From positions 100,576 to 164,575 of the forward strand of contig MNCI01006496.1 of the NCBI GenBank assembly GCA_015680685.1: a stretch of 64,000 bases of DNA. The letters are read 5' to 3'. The notes below the pieces were generated by a model. The model was not told the DNA's origin, ran no database searches, and worked only from the letters and a program-made list of their open reading frames with translations. This DNA is from Gnetum montanum. Its lineage: Eukaryota > Streptophyta > Gnetopsida > Gnetales > Gnetaceae. Shown piece after piece: positions 22,301 to 34,257 of the stretch (the first letter of the stretch is position 1; the number at the start of each line of letters is the position of its first letter). Position numbers and translations under genes: made by a program.

Positions 22301-24981
22301 GGTGATGTTCTAAACTTAAGAAAATGGGTGAGTAGTCCTTAAAATTCATCAAGTTATATATTGTCAATATTGCTTATAACATTTGTTTATTAGTGTACTA
22401 TATCACATCCTTTAAGTCATCCACACATACAATCACCATACTCATGTCATTTCATAATCCATATAAGCATAAATGATGTTCAAAAATACAATTACCATAC
22501 TCATGTTACATCATGGTTATCAACAATAATACCAACCTATTCCCCTTTTTAGGCATCATCAAAAAGGAGTAGTGTAGTGCTATAAGATAGATGCATAGGA
22601 AAAATTGTACATATATTTTCAAACTTTCATAATGAACATATGAGGGCTTGAGTACACTTAAGAATGTAATTATATATAAACATTTTGTCAAGGAAGATCA
22701 ATTAATTAGAAAGTACACATTACTTAGCATTGATAGCATAGGGCTAATTATGACAAATGAATTAAGTGTTGTCCCTTATCTATTTACAAAGTTAAAATTG
22801 ATAAGCCATAACAAATCCAAACATAACAAAGCTAAGCCTTACAATTAATGTCTAGGATAATTGAAAACCAAGAGGCTAAAGTCCAAAGTTTGAGCATTTA
22901 GAAACATGTAACTTGTCTTCTGAACTAATAAACCATTAGGAACAAATAAGCCAATATTCTACTCATTTTAAAGTATCATCCAAAATGATAAGGCATAGAA
23001 GTACGTGCATATCTAGCTTTCAAGAATTTGATTAAATATTCACAACCAATCATCATATTACCCAAAAACATAATCATGTTGAGAGAAAAAAATAGCATAC
23101 ACACACACACACACACACACCTCATTTTGTTTTACCAAAAGAAATCATGAATACCTTTTCTAATTCCAATCTACCATTGAATACTTGAGATATCTAAGGG
23201 AAGTATTTCTTACCTCATATTTTCAATAAGGACCTTAGGTACTTAAAATGACACATTATGAACATACAAAAGGCCAAACATGAACCATTAAATCCTTAAC
23301 AAGTAAGTGTACCAATAAAAATCATCTTTAGGAAAGGATTTGAAATATTGATAAATGAATGTCCTCAAAACTTTACTAGATGAATATGCTGTTCCTTACT
23401 CATTTTTATCTATGGGTGTTGGAGTGGAAAGTCTTGTTTCTTGAGTATCTTTTAGTAAAATTCTCAAAATACTTCCCCTACATCGATGACCTAAAGATGA
23501 TAAATTTTGATGAGGTATAGGCTCCCCTTGCATACATACTTATATTTCTTCCTAGGCTCTTTGGTCATAATTCATCTATTGTAGAGAGATGGGTAGGTCA
23601 TAATTCATCTATTGTAGAGAGATGGGTATTCTTCCCTTGAACCTTTTAGGATCTTCATGCTACATAGAAATTCTAGGATCAAGTATAGAGACTAAGGTCT
23701 CCCATTAGTAAATCATTCAATAACAAAGATGTAAATATTTTTAATGTGTAAGCAATTTCTCCCTAGATGTTTCCCAATAGAAATGCTATGTCAAAGCTTT
23801 CCTTTTTTGTTTGTTCTTTCTCACTAACATAGACATATCTAGTTTCATGTAGACATATAATGTGAAAGCTTTACTTTTAGGAGAGATGTATCCTATTTTT
23901 GATATATGTCTTCTCTAGTCTTGAGACGTTTGGACTTTAGGAGAGACTTCTATAGGGAGATAGCTATCTTGCAAGTGTCAAAAATAAAAATGCTAATTTT
24001 GATCCCAAGAGCCTTTGGATGCCTTCCAACAAGTCCCCATGGACCTTGGAGCTTCCTAAACTCATAAAAATAAGTCTAAAACACTTCCAAACATGGTAAA
24101 AAACCTTGAAATCATCAAAAGAAAACCAACACAAGAAAACACACATAACCATCACATATTCATTGGGAATTACACAAGGGTTGGGTGATGTTTTAATAAA
24201 TCTAGAGAGCCATATCAAGATCAAGTTTGGAAACTTTTAAAAGAAAGGCCTCATATTAATAGTACTTTATGATAAATGTAGTAATTCATATGCTTAAGGA
24301 ATTCCTTTTGAAATGCTACTTTTCTCAGAAGATACGTGAATTACATTAAAGGTACCAATTCAAATGCTTCAATTATCATACATCAAAAAATGTTCTAATA
24401 ATAATTTGACTTTATGATTTCATAGGGAAGAAATAATGCCATATCATATAGAACACAAGATATATATGTCTAAAAAGCAATGAATGTAAAAAAAATTTTG
24501 GTCCATGAATTATAGTCAAGGGCTTTAACCACTTAAAACCAATATCTTCTAGTTAGGAGTTCAAAATATGGAAAAAAAAAACATTAAAAGTAGCACAAGC
24601 TTCTATTCAAGCATAAAAATAAAATAATCTAGTCTAATATCATCAAGTCAAGGTATAATCATTATAACTCTACTTATCATTACTTACGTTGCTTGTTGAT
24701 GGAAATCAAGATGTCTAAGGAGATTGGAATTGAGGTTCTTCTTTTGAAGCTCCTCCTTTTAAACCAATTTAATTTATTTATAATATCTTTCTTCCTTTCA
24801 CAAAATTTTTGATCATTATTTCACTTAATTCTTTTCACTTGAATCTCCACACCTATTTGTTCTATTTACCCTTTTGATTTACCTTCCAGTTCTTTTTACT
24901 CTATAAGATTTCTTTTTTAGGTGCATTTTGATAAGACCAATGAGTCTTATGATAAAACCATGTGTTCATGTGATAATATGT
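22301..24981 (-). other. Internal non-coding DNA of copy B, no pol
   Basis: This is the span where protease, integrase and RT should lie. None is present; the DNA is AT-rich with stops in all frames. It holds an (AC)11 microsatellite (23,099-23,120), a 27-bp direct duplication (about 23,570 and 23,597), and a pair of purine tracts (minus strand, near 23,472-23,481 and 23,521-23,528) that recurs in two other copies. About 23,960-24,196 resembles an inserted LTR end (GGTGATGTTTTAATA). Confidence 0.6.
23099..23120. repeat. (AC)11 microsatellite
   Basis: Uninterrupted AC dinucleotide run. Confidence 0.95.
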
Positions 24982-25965
24982 TCAACTAAAATTCCATTGA
25001 TTATGCCCAACCCTATTACAATAATAACATCTAATGTTTCTATTATGGTTAAAGTGATCAAACCTTAGAGCTACTCTTGGTTCAAATGTAGTACCTGGTG
25101 ACACTTTAATCTTTGGAGAAGCCTTTTTTTGGAATGATGTTTTTGTAGATGCTTCTTCTTGTGAATAACATCCTAGTCCACTTTTATCATGTGAACCTCT
25201 TCCTTGTCCAAGAACTATCCAGAGGGATTCTTTTCCTTGGATCAAACTCTCATTTACAAGCTTAGCATTTGCAAGTTCTTTCTTAATATGCTCATAGGAC
25301 AAGGTTAGTTTTTTATTCTTAGCTATTAGGTATGAGGTCTAAAATTTTCATATTTAATAAGGAGATATCTTGATCCTTATTCTTCAATTCCTTATTCAAC
25401 TTTATACAACGATTTTTAAGAGAACACAAGATTTCATATCTTTCTTCATTAGTTTCAATTTGGTCATCATCATTAAAAATGCTAGCATCATCATTTGTGA
25501 GAGCCATGAAAATTAGGTGTGAGTGCTTTATAGTATTATCTACCTCTTCCTCACTTTGTTCTCCATCATCCTAGCTAGTGTAGATAATTTTTGCCTTCTT
25601 ATCTTCTTGATTTGTTTCCTCTTTGTTATCCTAACGTGTATAGATGCTACTTCTTCTCCTTCTTTCTTCACTATACTCTTTATTTTGAAACTTGTAATCA
25701 TTGGTGCCCTTGAAGGCCATATGGGCTCTTCCACCACATATCCAACATTCCATAGAAAAAGTATTAATATTTGAAGGTTTAGATTACTTATCTCTACTAT
25801 ACCTTTACTATCCAAAATGCTATTGATGAGTTGAGTGCATTAATCCAAGATGAATACTAAAACTATAAATCTCATGTACTTAAATAATTTTTGCATTTAA
25901 GTCTTTCAACATGTAAAGGTGATCCCATTAAACATTGGTGACTTGATGTATGATCCTCCTTCCAT
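24982..25965 (-). pseudogene. Sirevirus gag, internally deleted, two zinc knuckles
   Basis: The minus-strand start at 25,965 (M-E-G-G-S) matches the N-terminus of the gag at 48,051. The UBN2-like middle is missing. The first knuckle (about 25,715-25,752) reads C-W-I-C-G-G-R-A-H with the last Cys replaced by Gly. Then come an acidic stretch, an M-A-L-T-N-D-D block, a Lys/Leu-rich coiled coil (25,319-25,507), and an open 106-codon tail (24,982-25,302) with a D-K-S-G-L-G-C-Y block and a second knuckle C-Y-Y-C-N-R-V-G-H whose last Cys is Phe. Two knuckles separated by a coiled coil are a Sirevirus gag trait. The gene is broken and no pol follows it. Confidence 0.8.
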
Positions 25966-26006
25966 TGTTTACTCTTGAGTTATTACACTCAAAATTGGGA
26001 GTACTT

Positions 26007-26019
26007 GACTCTAATACCA
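26007..26019 (-). other. Primer-binding site of copy B, Met tRNA
   Basis: Minus strand TGGTATTAGAGTC matches TGGTATCAGAGCC except for two C-to-T changes. Confidence 0.8.
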
Positions 26020-26025
26020 CTTGAG

Positions 26026-27236
26026 CATTGAGAACTTAGAAAGAAAGATGAATAAGTTCCCTAAAATGAAACAAAACAACCATGAAAACTACACTCAATT
26101 TTACATGGTTCCCCAACTTGGATATGTCCACACCCAGAGGGTAGAATCTGTGCATATCTCTAGACTTTGTTTCTTCAAAAATGTGGTTTAGAGGATACCA
26201 CAACCTTTAAAATATTTGAGCTTGTTGTGGTTTCATCATTACAAAATCTCTCAACCCCATAAGGTCCCAAAAAGCTCAAAATGTGGTTTGAAGGGCACCA
26301 CTCGCTGTAAAAGCTTTGAGCTTTACTTTGGAGTGTTTCATTATTATGAAACCACTCAACCCCACAAGGTCCCAACAAGCTCAAAATGTAGTTTCAAGAA
26401 TCCCATAACCTTTACAAAATTGAGCTCTACTCTTGAGTGTTTTGATGTTGCACAAACAATCAATCCTACAGGATCTCAACAAGCTCAATTACAATTCCAT
26501 CTTTTAGGAAGCACATCAATCCAAACAGAGCAATAAGAAAGAAATAAAAAAACAAGGAAAGAATGTAACTTAGATTATAGGTCCTCATACTTTGAAGCAT
26601 AATTTTACAATCAAGCAAATGATTTGACAATTGAAGTACACAAGTATAATATATAATGATTTCTTTGATAGTTACCATTCTTTTGTAATTCTTACATAAT
26701 ACCTAATAGAATGAAGTCTTCTTATAGCCTTAGAGTTTCTAAAATCACCTTAGAATTTGTGCAATGACTAACAACTAGTATATATGTCTCCTTTGAGATT
26801 GGGATGTCTCTTTGAAATTTACTTCAATTCATGACAAAAATCTTTTCTAAAATTGGAACATCTCTATGGAGACGTCTTTTTTGAAAAGAAGACATATCCT
26901 ATTTTTGGGAGACATCTTCTATTAATGTACTCCCCTTTAGCCAAGATGTCTTTTACTTCATGCAGACATCTTCTCTACTTTTGAACTTTGGTTTCTAAGG
27001 TTTCCTCTTATTGATTTGGCTTCTTCCCAATCCTTGGAGCGTCTTCATCTGACTCATAGTCTTTATCTTTATCCATGCCTATCCATGATCCCTTATGTTC
27101 TTATAGTATCCAATTTGACATCTCTTTGTAGATCTTACTTCTTGAGTTCTCATTCATGCCTTGCAAAATCATCACATTCCACAAAATTCTATGTTCTCCA
27201 TTTTTCTCAAGGTTTTGACATACCAAAAGGTCAACA
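26026..27236 (-). repeat. 5' LTR of Sirevirus copy B
   Basis: About 1,211 bp. Read on the minus strand it starts TGTTGACCTTTTGG and ends near TTCTCAATG next to the primer site. Contains repeated blocks around AAGGTCCCAACAAGCTCA (26.25-26.5 kb) and the AGACATCT cluster (26.8-26.97 kb). Open frames here (26,175-26,536) are LTR sequence, not genes. Its right end abuts the truncated gypsy LTR. Confidence 0.8.
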
Positions 27237-27240
27237 CTTG

Positions 27241-27997
27241 CCTATATAAATGTGCATACCCATCACATTTATGGTACATTATGTCATTCAAGTAGCTAAG
27301 TTTTTGTAGTTTTCTTTCATTAGAGTTAGAATATTTTTTGAGTGTCCACAATAGGACATCAATGATTATACAGTTCCTTATTTGAACATTAATGTACATG
27401 AACACTTTGGTGTGTCAGCAATAAAGATGAGATTCTTAGAATTCCTTGCAACATTTAAGAATAGTTTAATGTTTTCATTATGAACTTTATTACTTATGGA
27501 TTTGATATTCATGAACTTAGTTAATTAATATCCCTAATAATCACACATAAGTATGACCACCTCAAACATATTGTCAATGCTTGATAATCCTAGTAGTGTT
27601 ATAGCTTGGTATGTCTAGTAGCCTAATACTAGGTAACCCAGTAGTGTTCATAATGAGTTTAGGATGTGCACACAAGGAGGTCCTGGATGCTTATGTTAGG
27701 ATAGTTAGATTAAGGAATTAGATAGTTAATTAGTGAATTTACAATTACCTTTGTTTTCCACTTAGATTAGATAAAAGAAAATATAAAATATAAATAAAAA
27801 TCATGTGACTTGGCTTACACTTAACCATACACTTGCACTTGCACAAGTAAAGCTAGGAGGATAACAATTAATCCTTTAAGCTACTACCTTTGTCCATTAG
27901 TATAATTAGGAACTAATATCCATGAAATTCAACTGAATCACTAATGCAATGCTTATCATTCATATGGTTGGGCATAGAGACTACTTGCTACTTACCA
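27241..27997 (+). repeat. 5' LTR of the outer gypsy element, U3 missing
   Basis: Homologous over its whole length to 52,516-53,272. It begins at the TATA box (CTATATAAATG) and ends TTACCA, so U3 was removed where Sirevirus copy B joins. The intact copy at 52,407 shows about 110 bp more at this end. Confidence 0.85.
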
Positions 27998-27998
27998 T

Positions 27999-28016
27999 TA
28001 ATGTCATTGCTAAGGA
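27999..28016 (+). other. Decayed primer-binding site, Asp tRNA
   Basis: The 18 bases TAATGTCATTGCTAAGGA align to the Athila-type Asp-tRNA site TGGCGCCGTTGCCGGGGA with seven mismatches, all C-to-T or G-to-A. It lies one base after the LTR, at the expected distance. The inner element at 45.5 kb has the same site better preserved. Confidence 0.75.
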
Positions 28017-28147
28017 CTTTAGCTAGCTAAGTGTGCTACATAGGAAAGATAGTGAAAACATATAATAACATTGTAAAGGAAATTGACACTAAACCACTAA
28101 GATAAATTTTAATAACAAATGCACACTATTTTTGAAGAATCACTGAT

Positions 28148-30560
28148 ATGGCTTCTTCTTGTAGGGAAGATTCTCCACTATCATTCATAAGCAAATCCAA
28201 TCAAAGGGAAGAAGGCCAAAAGACAGGAGTGCCATAATAGTTCAAAGTTGTCTATACTCATTTGGATGCTTACACTTAGGACTTCACCTTCATCTTACAT
28301 TAAGATGAGTAGTTGCAATGGAGGAACATGGATGAAAACATCATGTTGCCTCCCAACCAATCTATTACCATGATACTATTGATTAATCTCATTAATTTTG
28401 GCATTGCCAAACTTAATATGGAGTACAAGGTTCAAGACCATGCTTATCAAGATTATCATCCCATAGAGGCCCAATGAAAGAAAGATAAGGAAATAGAAGC
28501 TCAATATGAGGCTTCAAAAGGAAAATGTTTCATAACCACTTATTCTTGTAAAAACATAAATAAGGCAAGAACTTCTTTTTTGGTTCCTTCCAATACATAT
28601 ATTCTCCCCCTCTCTTTGATGAGGAGGCCCTTAACAATGGTTGTAGTCAACTATGGACAACCTTGGTGATAGGAAGAATGAGTCTCAAGATTAAGAGATC
28701 TCAAAAGATGGTAATCATAGCGATTCATCTATAGAGGTAGGAATAATGACAAGAACCAGGAGAAAGATAAACATGTTGATCAAGGTAGGGAATGAAAAAG
28801 AGTAGGTAGTAGACATTAGTCTAGTTTTCATTCTCCTTTTCATCTTCATCATCATTCTTATCATCTTCCTCCTCCAACTTTGATAGGAGAAGTAGAGGCT
28901 AGGACCATGGAAGAAGTAGTAGATATCATGATGGAAATGAATGGTGGGATAGGGATGATCATAAATTCCATGAGGATAATAGGGACTTGGGGCATGAGCA
29001 ATAGTAGGGAGATGAGCATCATAGAGAATGAATGCACAACAGGACTCATTATAGGCATCATGACTATGACAAGGGCTGTAGAGACCATAATGACTACAAA
29101 AAGCCCTTGCTAGCTACCAAGAATATGTCAAATATTTCAAAGGCTATTAAAATTTCCACTAGGTACCTAAAGGATAGCATCATTAAATGGCTAGATATGA
29201 ACAGTATTCCTAGACTCGAAGGAGATACAACTTTGATCCATAGAATCATGTGCAAAGCTTTCATGATGCCTATGTCTTGCAAAATGTAGAGAATGAATGG
29301 TAAACGTTGAAACTACTTCCAAGGACACTCATAAAGAAAGTAAAGAGCTTGTATTGGTCCTTGGAACTAGAATCTATTCAGCGATGGAGTATGATGCTAG
29401 AGTTGTTAAATGACAAATATCAAGTATGCTCCAAAGTGTCCAATTTGAGGAGGTAAATCTAAGGGTGGAAACAAGGCACTCACAAGTCCTTCGATGTAGC
29501 CATCAGTAGGTAATGATCTTTGTTGCACTAATGACCAGGCCATGGATACTCTCAATAGGATCAATAATGCCATATTGTAGATGGGCCCAGAACTAAAACA
29601 ATGAGAATCCTTGGGATCTATGCCTAAGGAAGAATTTTTGAGCTAAAGGTTTACTAGATTCAAAGGATTATTGAGTAAGTGGCCAACTAAGATGGAGAAC
29701 TAAAAAAATGGAAAAGTATAGATGAATACAATAGAGACTCTTCCATCTACAAGAGGGAGGTCTATTTTTGTGAGAATGAGAAGGAGGCACCACTTGATGA
29801 ACTGGTGCAGAGGAAAACCTTGCTGATCCAAAAATTTATTACTAAAATATCAACTAAAGTTGATAAGATGTGGGACTCCTTGAATGAGAAGTTCCAAACT
29901 TCTCTAAAAATTGTCAAGGAACATAGTGTTTAAGGAGGTTGTAGCCATGAATGAAGGAAGAAAAAAGATGCTGAAGATTCATATCTCAAAGATAAGGGCA
30001 AAGCTATGACAGTAGAGGAGTTTGCAGATTCAGAATTTGATGATGAGAGATGTGACATCTACTAATATAAACATCCTAAGGGATGTTGTCCTATATTATC
30101 ATACTTACAATAATCTAGGTTCTATGGTTTAAATCATAGATTTGTAAAATGACAAGCATCTAGGAGGTTGCGTTGTCCACAAGGAAACTATCAGTAACAA
30201 TTCCACCAACAAGCTTACTATTTGAGTGGAGCACCACCTCAACCTTAAGAGCAACACTAGTAGTGGCAATATCCAAAATCATGGGAGATGCCACCTCTAA
30301 GGCAATAGTACCCTTATCACCAACTTGATCCTTATGGGTACTATGTTTAGTAGCGAATCTCTCCATGTGACCTTTCCAGTCATGCTTCCTTCCCACATCA
30401 CTACTGTCCTTTAGAATACTATAGAGAACCTTCTTCATTAGGGGAGTCCCCATTTCCTTTCTATCCTTCTCAACACCTATTCACTCCTATACTACCATCA
30501 TCAACTCCTTTGCCATATTTTTCATTCATGTAGGGTGAAATATGTATCCAACCAAAGCAA
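28148..30560 (+). pseudogene. Gag of the outer gypsy element, with proline-rich linker
   Basis: The start at 28,148 (M-A-S-S) matches the gag start of the inner gypsy element. The frame can be followed with many stops through an N-terminal block (V-V-Y-T-H, 28.25 kb), a charged region, a P-L-L-A-T block (29.1 kb), the gag core (L-D-M-N-S-I-P-R at about 29,195) and an L-V-Q-R-K-T-L-L block (29,800). It ends in a decayed knuckle-like C-D-I-Y at 30,055. 30,090-30,560 is a Pro/Gln/Tyr-rich linker into the protease. Frames on the other strand here (for example 30,160-30,453) are shadows. Broken throughout. Confidence 0.75.
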
Positions 30561-31330
30561 AGAAATGCTATGAGAGCAATAAACTTGTGGTTGGTTCCTT
30601 AGTTGAGTGGTCTTGAACCCAAGCCTTGGAAAAGATCATTTTTCAAAACCAATAAATCCATGAAGTCCTCACAAATACATGTGGCTATTAACCTTGCTAT
30701 GGAAACCTTTGAAGGTTTTATTGAGTAGCCTTCAAATCAAAGCACTTCCCAATTACACATTGTCATGTTGACCCATGCAGTCATAGATTGGATCAAGGCC
30801 AACCATCTTCCCAAGAAGAGATATGATCATGATAGTCCTATTATTTACTTTCAGATCACTAGAAATGAACCGTGTAAGGCTCTTTTGGCTTTAGGTTCCA
30901 AGGTAACTTTATTTTGCAAGAAATTTAGAAAGCCTAGAACTTGCCTTCATTAAAAAAGAGCAACATCACATTGGATTTGGTAGATCAATCCATCATTGTT
31001 CCTTTGGGACTAGTAGAAGATATTATGACCACAGTCTGTGGGTGGTCATGTCCTACTAATTTCATAGTAATCCATGTAGAAAATTGCAAATAAGACTCCT
31101 CTATCATCATGGGGAGAGCATGGATGAGTACCATTGATGCTAGGTTGAGGATTCGAGATCTTTTTTTGTATATTTCCATGAAAAATGAATTTGAAAAGAT
31201 CAAGAAGAAATGAGTTCCATACATTGCATATAGTGACACAGAGTGCCATTATGTGCCAATACTATGGACCATCAAAGGTACATCACTTCAGGCATGTAAT
31301 CAGTGTGGAGAGACAATAGAAATCTAGAGG
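30561..31330 (+). pseudogene. Protease of the outer gypsy element, catalytic Asp lost
   Basis: The protein block at 30,765-30,950 matches the protease of the inner element (M-L-T-H-A-V then L-L-A-L-G-S). At the active site the inner element has L-D-L-G-S; here the Asp codon has become GCT, Ala (30,888-30,890). Stops follow at every third or fourth conserved position. It continues to a C-G-W-S flap region near 31,045 and G-R-A-W-M at about 31,115. Confidence 0.75.
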
Positions 31331-31699
31331 TTATTGTATGTAGTATCCACTAAACAAAAGGGTACCTAGTGGCTAACCATAGATAATAACATCATGGACA
31401 AGTTGGAGTAGATACATTGACAACTCTCTAATGTAAAAATGAAAATTGATTTGGGAGAGTTGGAGATTCTAGAATCTTTCAAGAAAGAGATCCTTGAGTT
31501 AAAGGATCTACTAGCATAAATGAAATATGCTTACTTAATCAATGGAAAGTTAGTCATTATCAATGCCACACTTGCTCTTGCACAAAAGAAGAAATTTCTA
31601 GAAGTTGTGAACAAATGATCAATAGCCTTTACCTAGTCATATCATGAGTTAATAGGAATTTATCCAAGGATTTGCTAGCATAAAATTTATACAAATTCC

Positions 31700-32970
31700 T
31701 TTGTCAAACTAAAGAGGTAGCCACAAAGATTGTTGAACTCAAAGCTCAAGTAGATCATTAAGAAGAAGATTGAGAAACTCCTCAAGGTTAGGTTCATCTA
31801 TCCAATTGCAAATAATGAGTGGGTTAGACCACTTGTTATTGTGCTAAAGAAGGAAAAAAGGTGGAGAGTCTATATAGAATTTTGGCTATTGCATATGGCC
31901 ACTTACAAACATCATTTTTCAGTGCCATTTGTGGACCAAGTGCAAGACACCATTGTGGGGTATAGTTACTATAGCTTTCCAGATGGTTATAATGGTTATA
32001 ACCAAATCTATATTACACTAGAGGACTAGGCCAAGATAACATTCACAAGTTCTTAAGAGAATTTCACATATAGAAAAATTCTCTCTAACTTGTGCAATGC
32101 TCTTGCCACATTTTAACAATTGGTCTTAAGCATCTTCCAATAGTAGATTAGTAGTAGGGTGAAAGTCTTCATGGATGACTTCTCTACCTATGGGGCTACA
32201 TTTGAGCAAGAATTGAACCACCTTGAGGAAGTTCTTAAAAGGTGTATGGAGACTAACTAAACAATCAACTAGTAGAAGAGCTACCTCATGATCCAAGAGG
32301 GCATTATCTTGGGGCATCAAATTTCAAAAAAAAGGGGTTGAGGTGAACCTAGAAAAAATAAGGGTCATTCAAGGAATAACTAGATAGCCTGAAATAGTAA
32401 AACATGTGAGGTCATTCCTTGGGCACATTGGTTATTATAGGTGATTCATTTAAAACTTCTCAAATATTTTCAAGCCATTGGTAGAACTTATAAAGAAAGA
32501 CGCACCATTTGTCTAGATTAAGGAATGCGAAAATGCATTCCAAAAATTGAAGTAGAAACTCATAGAAACTTTAATTATATGAGCACTAGACTAATCTAGG
32601 ACAATCCACATCATGATGGATGCATCCAATTATGCCTTGGGATTTATGATTACATAGATGGACAATCAGAAATGTCCATATTACTTTGACTATGCAAGAA
32701 TAAGTATTGTGGATGCATAACTCAACTATACCATGATTGAAAAGAAGCTTATGGAAGTGGTGTAAATGTTAGAGAAATTTAGGCACCATGTGCTTGGATA
32801 CAAAGTTTTTATGCACACCAACCATAGTGCCATCTAGTTCCTAATGAATAATCCAACTATGAGCCCTTGTGTCACATGGTGGCTAGTGATCCTTTAGGAG
32901 TTTTTCTTAATAATGGTTGATCAAAAGGGGATTAAGAATGTGGTGGCTGATCATTTATCTTAGTTCAGAT
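31700..32970 (+). pseudogene. Reverse transcriptase and RNase H of the outer gypsy element
   Basis: Ty3-gypsy RT of the Athila/Tat branch in a broken frame. Blocks in order are I-Y-P-I-A-N-N-E-W (31,799-31,825), W-R-V-Y-I (31,860), A-T-F (32,105), F-M-D-D-F-S (32,168-32,185, catalytic Asp pair intact), L-G-H-Q-I-S-K-K-G (32,310), and R-S-F-L-G-H-I-G-Y-Y-R (32,410). RNase H follows with M-D-A-S-N-Y-A-L-G (32,616-32,642) and V-V-A-D-H-L-S (32,940). F-M-D-D-F-S is characteristic of Athila/Tat elements. Many stops, mostly where Gln, Trp or Arg is expected. Confidence 0.88.
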
Positions 32971-34257
32971 GGAATAGTAAAGAGGATGAGATCCCACTAT
33001 CTAATAAATTTCTTAATGAACTCCTCTTTGCTAGTGCTATTAATTCTCAAACTTTTAAGGAAACAAGCTAGTATGACAACATCCTCTCCTATGTACTCAC
33101 TCAAGAGATGCCATAGTAGTGGGACAACAAGAAGAAGAAAAAGTTTCTTTATCTGGCCAAACACTTCATGGAGATCAAGGATAACCTCTATAATATTTTC
33201 ATAGATGATTTGGTAAAATGGTTTTTTCCCAATGCAAATCAACTTCATGGCCTCTAGGACACACACGAGGACCCTTGTGGGGGCCATTATGCTAGGAGGA
33301 GGTCAACCATTAAGATCATCATGGTGGGATATTACTAGCCCATAATCTTTAGGGATGCTCATTAATTTTTTCATTCCTATGATAGATGAAAATTAGATAG
33401 AGGGATGACTATACTCATGGAAGGGCCCCAATAGTGGATCCAACTACTAAAGCCTTTCAATCTTCAGGGGATTAATTTCATGGGGTCCATCAACTCTATG
33501 TTAAATGGAAATGCCTACATCATCATGGTTGTTGACTATTGTACCAATGAGCTAAAGATACTATCATCACTAACTATTCATCCTGTACAGTGGCACAATT
33601 GGTACAACAAAGTATTATAGATAGGTTTGATCCACCATAGGTTCTAATCTTTCACTGGTGCCACTTTTTGAAAACTCATGCAGTGCTTGGGGGTTGAACA
33701 TAAACTAATGACTGCCTATGACCTTCAAGTTAATAGTCAAGCTGAGGTTATTATAAGAAAATTACCAAAATATTAACATTACTAAATGATGCTCTTTGGA
33801 CTTATTTTTCAACATGAAAACTTCCTATTGGGTATTCTTCCTATGAGCTAGTGTATAGAAAACTTTGAATGCTTTCCATCCAAGCTAAGCTCCATAGACT
33901 TTCAACAACTTGTGACCTTGACTTAGACTTAAGTCTAGCCTAAAGAGAAAGAATGATGAATCTCAACATGCTAGAAGAAAATAGATTAGTGACCCTATCA
34001 TTGAATGAAGTACATAAGGAACATAACAAACAATGTCATGACCTTAAGATATAGAAAGTAACATTTCAACTAGGAGATAACGTGCTCTACTAGAACCCCA
34101 TGCATGTACCTTAATGTGCCAAATTTCAAATGCTATGGGAGGTCCTGTACATCATATATGAAACTTTCCCATCTAGGGCCTTGATGGTATATCATCTTGA
34201 TAGCTCAAGTAAGAAATTTTTCGTTAACGGCCAACAATGTAAACCTTTTCATGAATA
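32971..34257 (+). pseudogene. Integrase and C-terminal tail of the outer gypsy element
   Basis: The HHCC finger region shows C-G-G-H-Y-A and Y-Y-x-P-I-I-F-R-D-A-H (33,266-33,365). The integrase core shows G-I-N-F-M-G-S and V-V-D-Y (33,465-33,540), then degrades, with V-N-S-Q-A-E-V (33,728-33,748) at the place of the catalytic Glu region. The last part (33,830-34,257) holds the G-D-N-V-L-Y and Y-H-L-D blocks typical of the gypsy integrase C-terminus and ends at 34,255-34,257. Stops throughout. Confidence 0.8.

Noticed and set aside
30160-30453. 97-codon minus-strand frame
   Set aside because: Opposite the Pro/Gln-rich linker of the plus-strand gypsy gag-pol; no domain of its own.
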